Assembly (NCBI RefSeq): GCF_963576675.1
Contig: NC_088916.1
Span: 80,679,501 to 80,743,500, forward strand
Source of the DNA: Euphorbia lathyris
Lineage: Eukaryota; Streptophyta; Magnoliopsida; Malpighiales; Euphorbiaceae
Length of the DNA stretch: 64,000 nt
Direction of reading: 5' to 3'
In this document: one piece after another, positions 56,045-64,000 of the stretch
Numbering within the stretch: position 1 is the first letter of the stretch
Layout: the number at the start of each line of letters is the position of its first letter
Translations under genes and position numbers: made by a program
The notes under the pieces: generated by a model
What the model saw: only the letters and a program-made list of their open reading frames with translations
Told to the model about the DNA's origin: nothing
Databases searched by the model: none

Positions 56045-58886
56045 GGAGGTCTTTAGTATGGGAGCCACTAAAGCTCCTGGGATTGATGGCATCCCTGTTG
56101 GCTTTTATCATAAACATTGGGAGACTGTGAAAGAAGGTATCTATAAATTTATTGAAGGTGTGTTTAGGAATCCTGAAGATATAAGGCTTGTTAATAAAAC
56201 CCTTCTGGTTCTGATTCCGAAAGTGGCTAGTCCCTCTTCTTTCTTACAAATGAGGCCTATTAGTCTTTGTAATGTTTTGTATAAAGGTATTACCAAAATG
56301 GTGGCAAATAGACTCCGTTGCATTCTTCCTGATATTGTTAGTCAGAACCAAGGCAGTTTTGCCCTGGTAGACAAATGATGGACAATGTGGTTATAGCCCA
56401 GGAGATGGTTCACTCTATGAAGATCAAAAAGGGTAAGAGGGGTATTGTGGCTCTTAAGTTGGATCTGGAAAAAGCTTATGATCGCCTTAATTGGAGCTTT
56501 CTGCTAGATAGTCTGAAGAGAGCTGGTATCCCGGATAGTTGGAGGAGCCTTGTTGAGGTTTGCATTTCTTCTCCTACTTTTCAGGTTTTGATTAATGGTG
56601 ATATGTCGGAGGAGTTCTCTCCTTCCCGAGGTATCCGTCAAGGTGATCCTATGAGCCCCTTTTTTTTGTTATCGCTATGGAAAGGTTGACTCACCTAATT
56701 CAAGAGGCAGTTGATAATGGGACTTTTCATCTGGTGTCCATAAATAGATTATGTCCCTCTATTACTCACTTATTCTTTACTGATGATGTCATGTTATTTG
56801 TGGAAGGGAACAATGAGCAAATTGGTGTGGTTATGAACATTATTAACTGTTTCTGTGCTGCTTCTGGTCAAAAGTTCAATATCCAAAAATCCAGGATGTT
56901 GTGCTCTAAAAATATGAGTAAGAGTACTTGCAAAGAGTTGAGCGATATTTCTAGTATTCCTTTAACCAATTCTTTGGGTAAGTATCTCGGGGTTCCCTTC
57001 CATAGTGATAGAGTTTCCAAAGCTTCATTTAAAGAGACTCTTGATAAAACTTCTAGCAAGTGTGCAAGTTGGAAAGCTAAAACTTTGTCTCTTGCTGGCC
57101 GTCTAACTCTTATTCAATCAGTCAATTGCGCGGTTCCTAACCATATTATGCAAGCTTGTAGACTGCCTGAGCCTGTCCTTAATGATCTAGATAAAATTAA
57201 TCGGCGGTTTCTTTGAGGGAACTCTGAAGAGAGTAAGAAAATCCATCTTGTTCCTTGGGGGGAGGTTTGTAAACCTAAAAACATAGGGGGGCTGGGGATA
57301 AGACAAGCTAAAGATAATAACAAAGTGTTATTAATGAAACTCCTTTAGAGGATGTGGCAACTTCCTTCTTCCCTTTGGGTTCGTTTATTATGCGATAAGT
57401 ATAGAAAAGATAGGATTTTTGGAGGTCCTAAAGAAAAAGTTTTAAATTGTTCTTTTCTCTGGAAAGTCCTCAGCTCTGTTTTCTCAGAATTCTGTTCTGG
57501 AATTGGTTGGGTTGTGGGTAATGGTAAGTCTATCAGCTTCTGGAATGACAAGTGGCTTGGTGACAATTCTTTATTAGAGGTTTGCAATTCCCCGCCCCCT
57601 GTTAATATTCGCCACTAGAAGATTACTGATGTGGTGGATTCTGAAGGAGACTGGATTTGGTCAAAGTTTGAATCCTTTTTAAGTGTGGATACTCTTCTGA
57701 GACTTAGAAGTGTAAAGATTAGTAGTAAGGAGGAGGATAGGGATACTCATTATTGGGCTTTGACTAACAATGGTGCCTATACTTGTAAATCTGCCTTTGA
57801 TGCCTTTAGCCATAATGAGGAGGGTCCTCACTCGGATATTTGGAAGATTATATGGGCCCTTAAAGTTCCTTACAGAATTAGAAGCTTCTTGTGGCTTGGT
57901 ATTAAAGATAGATTGCTAACTAATTCAGATAGGAAAAGGCACCATCTGGTGGAGTCTGGTGATTGTAGTAGATGTAGAGGGCATGAGGAAACCATCTGCC
58001 ATGCTCTTAGAGATTGTACTAGAAGTAAAGAGGTGTGGAGGAAAGTTCTCCCTAACCACATGTGTGCTGCCTTCTTTTCCCACTCCAATCTTGACTGGTT
58101 TGCTGATGGTGTTAGAGGGAAGTTGCTGGCTAACCTGGAGCATGGTGGGATTTTCTTTGCAATTATTTGCCACCAGATTTGGAATTGGAGAAATAAGGAG
58201 TTATTTGGAGCTGAAACGGTTATTATCCCGAACTTGGTTGAGTTCTTCGCCAAGAAATTATATTATATTATTGATAGCTTCAAAGAGGATTCTCTTACTA
58301 AATATACCCAGAAAAAGGCTACTCACCTCCTTTGCTGGAAAAGACCTAGGGAAGGAGTGGTGAAACTTAATACTGATGGCTCTTGCCTAGTTGATGGTAA
58401 AATTGATGCAGGCGGAGTCTTGAAAGATGATGGGGGTGCTTGGCTGTCTGGGTTTGCTCAAAATCTTGGCTTGGGTGCGTCCTTTTCAGCTGAGCTTTGG
58501 GGCATTTTGTCTGGCCTTAGTCTTGCTAAGAGGCTGGGTGTGGAAAAGCTGCTGGTGGAGTCTGATAATCTGGAGGCTATTAATATGATATCCAGCAATA
58601 AAGCTATTTGCTTAAATAGCCAAAATTTGATTAAAGGTATCAAGAGAATCTGCTCTTCCTTTGTTTCTATCAGTTTCAGCCATGTCTTTAGAGAGCAGAA
58701 CCGGGTGGCGGATCGTCTGGCGGCTGCTGGTCATGAAGAGTTGTGGGGGATCACTACCTATTCTTCTCCTCCGGCGTTTCTTTCTTCGCTCCTTTTGGAC
58801 GACGTGGTGGGGGTTAGCTTCCCTAGGCTAATCCCAGGTTAGGTTTTTGTTTTGTTTTTTCTTTCATGTTCCTACCAAAAAAAAAT

Positions 58887-59681
58887 ATCACTCAATATTT
58901 TTAGCACTTATAATATTCAGCACTTAAAATTTAGTACTTATTTTTTCAGCACTTAATTTTCAGTTTTATCAAACAGCACCTTAGTCTCTACATATAAAAT
59001 AATGTAACGTTTGATATAATTTCAGAATAAATTCTTTACTGAATGTGCTTTTTAGCAAGTTCTTATCTTAAACATCCGGTCTTTCATATCATTAGAAGGA
59101 CCCACAATTCACATTTGGACACGTATATTGTGATCCCACTTAATAATTAAAATAGTAAGACCTTTTATAATATGTGTGGGTCCATGTTACACATGACAAA
59201 ATATGTATGGAATGTTCTACATTTAACATGAAAAACCGGGTGTTTCTAATAATTTTCTATTTTTAGCAGTGACCGTAGAAAGTACTGTGAATGCTTTCTA
59301 TGATATCCTCGAAAAATAAGTTTTTCCATTAGTAGAAAATATGCAATTTCGAATTTTATTGGGTGATTGAGCACTGGAGAGGTGTACAACAGAATATGAA
59401 AAAAAAAACTCAAATTTCGTTATCGAGGTTTTTTTTTATAGGATTATCGAGGCTTAAAATAGAACCACATGATAGGGTGAGCATAGTTCAATTACTAACC
59501 GAACCGATAGAATCAAAATTCCCTTCAAAATTAAAATCGAACCAAATCAAATGAATATAATAACCAAACATAACTAAATTGAATTTTATTGGTTCGGTTT
59601 GCTTATTATTTGATGCCCAAAATATATTATAACAAGTTAAAAAATTATAAAAAAAATATGAAACAAATAATAGTAGTATAT
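58887..59681. other. intergenic with MITE fragments
   Basis: 58887-58985 resembles the right end of a MITE (TTTTATCAAACAGCACC). About 59063-59255 is a weak inverted-repeat element (left TTAAACATCCGGTCTTTCAT, right ATGAAAAACCGGGTGTTTCT). The remainder is AT-rich with no gene. Confidence 0.4.
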
Positions 59682-61531
59682 TGATGATAAGCGTCTACAG
59701 TAGAGCGGTAAACTATTGTGTGTGTTACGGTTAAGATCTTTCTACGTTCTCTAAATCTACTAGACGCTACGTAGGGGCAAGTGTACCATGTCGTATCAAG
59801 TAATAATTCCGGTTAAGACCGGGTATCGAATCCACAGGATTTATAACTACAAGTATTAAACTACTCGGTTTTACACGTTATCTAATCGGTGAATACTTTA
59901 GGCTTGAGTTTGGTGATAACTATAAACTACTCCTAAATTATGGTGAAACGGACTTATGTAATTCAAACTCTAATGAAATGTTACGGGCAGTGATAAGTTA
60001 TAACATATGGCAAACAATTCGAAACATATATGATTAATAATTTACTCTTGCAAAGACGACTATCTATAGACCGAACAACTCCGTGAGGTTCTTAGGTCGT
60101 GATTTCCACTTAAGGCTTAGGATCAGAAACTAGGGCCTGTAAGTTCCGTGGCTCGTCAATTCCTACGGTTTTCGGATTGTCAACTCTGGTAAGGCAACAC
60201 CTATGTGAATCTTAATAGATTTCGGAGCTCGTAAGCGACCTACACAATAATCAATTATAAGTATCAAAACAAGCAATAAATAATAACACACATAGTGAAA
60301 CCGAAATTGTAAATCATATATTATAAATGTGGAACGTGTAAATACGGAATACAACCAAACTTGGTACATAGAAAGAGTACAAACTAATTAACAAGTGAAA
60401 GGGATGAAGAATCAGCCCTTAGAACTAGCTAACCAGACTCAAAGTCGTCTCTTAGAACTTGGTGGTGGAACTCTCGAGCTTGATGGATGCGGATGGAACG
60501 AAACTTCGACGGCGTGACGGAAAGAATACACAAGCTCTCAAAGTGATAGAGTTTTATTACACAAAATCTGAATTTGATAGAGTTTTATTACACAAAAATA
60601 TCCATATCTAAATGAGTGTCAAGCACTCCTATTTATACACAAATCAAGCTTGGGTCACAATTGTAATTACATTAAGTAAGGAGACTTTGAATGTGGAGAG
60701 AAGACTTTGAAGGAAGACTTTGAATGTGAAAGGAGACTTTGAATGTGTGTAAAAGTAGTAGGAAGACTTTGAATTTGATGTAGAATAATGAAGCATATGA
60801 TGCTTCATTATTTTCTTATTTTCTCCCTTGCATATTTTACACCCATGAAAGATTTTCTAGGCTTCAACACGTCCAGCAACTTAGATTAATTATTTGATCC
60901 TGTCCAGCAACTTAGATTAATTATTTGATCCTGTTATGCTGAGAATTTGGAGATGATATTATTAGTCACTTGTTCATCTTTCTCTTAGCTTTCCAACGCA
61001 TTTTGAATCGTCTCAATCCGAGTTCGTATGAGGGAGATACGATGAAAATACGAAAAATGTGTCAAATCTGCCCTCAATGTGAACAAGGTGACCTGAACAC
61101 TTCAAGTTCCGCGTGGAATACCTCAAGCTCCGCGTGGATGAGCTGCTGAAGCCTTATTTCTGTTCTATAAAAGGTCCAAGCTCCGCGTGAATGAGTTGCT
61201 AAAGTTTATCAAACATTTCTCACTGCTTCAAGCTCCGCGTGGTACATGTTACGCTCCGCATGGACTGAGTTGACCTGTTTTCATCGCCTTTTCCGTCTCG
61301 TACGTTTATCCTGCAAAGCACAACTATGAACACTGAGATTACTTGATTTATTTATTTACTTTATTTATAACAAAATGAGATTCAAAATGACGAAAATTAA
61401 CTAAAAGTACATAATTTATTACTTGTTGTTAATTTATTGAAATATGCATAAAACTAGCACTAAACCTAATAATTTAGCTTAAAAATAAACCGTAAATTAT
61501 CCCAAAAGATAAGGATAAAACTTCCATATCA
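59682..61531 (-). mobile_element. solo LTR, about 1.85 kb, with 5-bp TSD
   Basis: On the minus strand it starts TGATATGGAAGTTTTATCCT and ends GACGCTTATCATCA. Flanks are TATAT at 59677-59681 and 61532-61536. The plus-strand sequence GACCGGGTATCGAATCCACA (about 59817-59836) is the complement of a sequence found near the 3' end of many plant gypsy LTRs. No internal domain or partner LTR is adjacent, so this is a solo LTR left by recombination. It carries several short internal repeats. Confidence 0.8.
60660..61270. repeat. short repeats inside the solo LTR
   Basis: GACTTTGAATGTG-type words occur five times at about 60676-60775. A 30-bp segment with CAGCAACTTAGATTAATTAT is repeated at about 60872 and 60902. 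CTCCGCGTGGA-type words occur five times at about 61110-61262. The GC-rich CTCCGCGTGGA copies stand out from the AT-rich context. Confidence 0.85.
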
Positions 61532-61549
61532 TATATTAGTAATAAATAC

Positions 61550-63000
61550 TGTCACACCCGACCCTAAACGGCATCGGGTATGAAGAGAAAACAATATAAT
61601 TATCTACGAAGTTGACTCATCAATTCTTAACTCATAAAATTCTCAATTTAATTTTCTAATAGATAAAAATTTATTTGGACTACCTTAAGTTTTATTAATT
61701 GTTTGGCTTGGACTTGATAATTCTATAAAGCTTCCTATGTATCCCGAACATATTTTAATCTTTAAATCGGGAATCAAAGCCACATAGTTCTACCTATTTT
61801 AGGTAGTTCTCGACACGTTGATAAAATTAATATACTTCACTTTATTGCTATATAGTTTTATTTTATCGCTACTACTATTCAGAATATTGTTCATGACCGG
61901 ACACTAATATTTAGTATTCCGAATTTATTTAATAATTCATATGAAATAATCTTCTTAAAATATAAATATATTTTATAAAATATATACCAAAATATTTTAT
62001 CAAAACCGATAAAACTTTTAAGTTTATAAATTACGTTATCAAATCAACTCGTATCACAAATAAATATCGATAATTTCATATTAGCATTTTTGTCAATACA
62101 AACCGTGATCAAATAAATATAACATTTAAACCAGCTCATAATCAAATAAACGTTTTATCAAAACAGCTTGTAATCAAACAAACGTTTTATCAAACCAACT
62201 CGTAATCAAGCAAACGTTTTATCAAACCAACTCGTAATCCAAATAAACTTAAAACATTATATAAAATCATAAAATCATAACGTACTCAAATCTCTTTCCA
62301 CAATCAAATTTTCAAGTTATTCCATAATCATAAATCATTTTCCTTCAATTAACTATTTCGTACATAATCACAATTATTCAAAATAGTTTACAAACAAAAT
62401 ACTAAAATCCATTAAAAATTAAATATTCTTTTAATATAAGTAAAATTCTTAAAACTCGTATAAAATCACCGATTTATAATTTAATCCAACTCCAAGAATT
62501 AAATTACTCAAAATATTGTATTTGAATCGATGTAATGTACTATCATTTAAAGTTAAATATTTTTATCAGGCTACTTTTAGTCACCAGAATAGTAACATAT
62601 AACACTAAACTGGTATCGTTAATTCTGATCGAATGTTCAGTTAGACTCGTGACACTGCTAGTAATCTATTTGTACTAATTTTATATTCGACTTTATACCG
62701 ACTCTACTTGACAAATATCAATATTAGTCCTTTTATTTTCGATCTATTTTAACTCTAACTATTAAAATTGCTTAAAATATTTTATTAATAGAATTTAAAT
62801 AATCGAAATATTCTTATTGGATTATTCTCGGTCACTGTTACGATTCCGAAATCTAAAACAAACCCTAAATTCTAATTTTGAAACTTGACACCTTCTTTTA
62901 CCTAATTATTTTGATCTAAAATTAATTCTAGTTAAAGTGTCCAACCAAATTTAACTTTGAATTGAATTGATCTTATTATATGTCTAGGGGATTAATCAAT
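61550..63000 (+). repeat. LTR-like sequence, border uncertain
   Basis: TGTCACACCCGACCCTAAAC at 61550 is typical of the start of some plant gypsy LTRs. I could not find a CA end with a matching 5-bp duplication. A 32-bp tandem repeat (AACGTTTTATCAAACCAACT unit, about four copies) lies at 62119-62245. The region is otherwise AT-rich. Confidence 0.3.
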
Positions 63001-63429
63001 AAAGAATAAATTGATCCGGATCCAAATATGTAAATACATGCTTTATTTTTTTGATGTTTTCATTTTATTTGTTTGGTATATTAGGCTGTGGGTTTCCACC
63101 ATTTTAAGGGATGAGATATTAAAATAGGTCTTTTTTTTTTTTGAAATATCAATCTAGGCTTCACATATAAAATAGGCTTAAGGTTAAAAAAGAGAGTCTA
63201 AATTAGCTTAATCGAAATAACACAGAACCGAATAATATTAATTAATTGAATCTTTTACAAAACTTTCTTAAATCATTATAATAAATCAGAAATTTGGACC
63301 TTTATGTTTCACAAATTAGTTGAATCAAAAATTGAAATTCAAATATAACACACTCTTTTCCAAATTATGGTATTTGTTCCCATGTTTGAATGTAGAGAAA
63401 TTTTACTGTGCGCCATGCACACCACATCA

Positions 63430-63876
63430 TCATCCAATGTGGTGTGCCATGACAAATAGAATCATCACACGTGGTAATTCCTTGAATTTCTTAAATAATA
63501 ATAAAAATTGATTTAACTTTTTCCTCAAAAACACATCTGATATCAAACAACCACCATCGCCGTAAGATCTGGGCCGACAATATCCACAACTGACTTCATC
63601 ATCGTCCCGGGTTTGGTTCCTTTTGTATCTGGTATTGTTGTTCTTATCAAGAGCTCGCCGGAATTTGAACCAGATCGGTTCAAAGTTTTCAAAAAATTCG
63701 AACGAGAAAGCTGTATTAATTACAATTGGTTTTTTGCCTCCATTAATGGTAGAAGAAGATGAAAAGGAATCAAAATCAGTTGTATAAATTGCCCTAAGGA
63801 TTGAGGCTGCTTTAACGAGAGAATAAATTGAGGAGATTAGACTTTCAAATAGAAAAAAAAGTGAGGAGGTTAGCAA
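63430..63876 (-). pseudogene. unrecognised 148-codon open frame
   Basis: An open frame on the minus strand beginning MLTSSLFFLFESLISSIYSL. It has a hydrophobic start, a serine run (FDSFSSSSTINGG) and a middle segment NQTRDDDEVSCGYCRPRSYG. I do not recognise it. In an AT-rich region a frame of this length can arise by chance. It could also be part of a gene extending beyond the window edge. Confidence 0.2.
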
Positions 63877-64000
63877 TTGGAGAAGTCGAAATCGGTTTTC
63901 TTTTAGATTATCTGATTATATTTCCTGTTTAATTAAATAGATTTCCATCTATCTTGATTTTTGCCATAGTTGATTTTGCGACTCCAATTTACAAGATATC
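63877..64000. other. window edge, nothing recognised
   Basis: AT-rich sequence with no supported feature. Confidence 0.4.

Larger units (their letters stand above)
49358..58842 (+). pseudogene. LINE B ORF2, broken and split
   Basis: Starts MDLLVWNVRGAASK at 49358. The endonuclease lies at about 49358-50040, then linker to the LTR insertion at 50664, then reverse transcriptase from 56050 (KAPGIDGIPVGF, LKLDLEKAYDRLNW, GIRQGDPMSPF), zinc segment and RNase H to 58842 (NTDGSCLVD, AELWGILSG, VESDNLEAI, REQNRVADRLAAAGH). Breaks: one-base shifts near 49772, 50645, 56363 and 56668, and stops at 50131-50133, 57214-57216, 57346-57348 and 57616-57618, all four at tryptophan positions of LINE A or the family. 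The catalytic motif reads FFTDD where LINE A has FFADD. Removing the LTR element and one GGAGG restores continuity (..DQEV then F..). Confidence 0.9.
48279..58886 (+). mobile_element. LINE copy B with 5' inversion, split by an LTR element
   Basis: Same family as LINE A, in the opposite orientation. About 48279-48440 is inverted: on the minus strand it encodes the ORF1 segment from SEDFNAVINGG to PGLPIEYYN, and the sense part resumes at about 48441 with FLNKIGGLVGKVHH. In LINE A these two pieces are directly adjacent, so nothing is lost at the inversion point, as in twin-primed L1 insertion. The element is truncated upstream of this. The 3' end has the shared UTR words GGTTAGGTTTTTG and CCTACC and an A run (58878-58886). 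An LTR element occupies 50664-56044. No target-site duplication was found. Confidence 0.9.

Noticed and set aside
1..64000. A novel multi-gene defence or biosynthetic system
   Set aside because: The only host genes are three unrelated housekeeping or plastid genes. All other coding traces belong to known transposon families.

Overview
This window is nuclear DNA of a flowering plant, almost certainly a eudicot. Evidence: intron-rich genes with GT..AG boundaries, two chloroplast-protein genes with plant-specific families, and dense plant transposons (LINEs with a C-terminal RNase H, LTR elements, Au-like SINEs, CACTA, hAT, Mutator-like, Stowaway, Tourist, Emigrant-like and Helitron elements). 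I cannot name the species from the sequence.

Only the left third holds host genes. All three are complete and can be spliced in frame by eye: FKBP18 (3719-8180, + strand, 5 coding exons, 223 residues; a chloroplast/thylakoid-lumen immunophilin), the ribophorin I / OST1 subunit of oligosaccharyltransferase (13655-9737, - strand, 10 coding exons, 611 residues) and OEP21 (16322-19198, + strand, 5 coding exons, 170 or 173 residues; a chloroplast outer-envelope channel). The three proteins do not act in one pathway. Their adjacency looks like old conserved gene order that is split between two duplicated segments of Arabidopsis chromosome 1.

From about 20 kb to the right end the window is nested transposons. 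22.3-29.5 kb: a fold-back repeat family, a 5'-truncated LINE split by a 3.5-kb non-autonomous CACTA element, and a Helitron with amplified 5' ends. 29.7-33.7 kb: a decayed Ty1/copia element holding a hAT-type element that itself holds an Emigrant-like element. 36.8-43.5 kb: a full-length 6.7-kb LINE with a 15-bp target-site duplication. 44.4-47.2 kb: a tandem array of roughly 385-bp units. 48.3-58.9 kb: a second LINE of the same family with an inverted 5' end, split by a 5.4-kb LTR retrotransposon that has two 1643-bp LTRs and no protein-coding capacity. 59.7-61.5 kb: a solo LTR. The rest is AT-rich sequence and MITE debris.

Nothing here looks like a novel host pathway or defence system. The notable content is structural: exactly delimited insertions with target-site duplications, paralogous empty sites, a twin-priming inversion, duplicated primer-binding/polypurine modules, and short palindromic or GC-rich motifs amplified inside LTRs.
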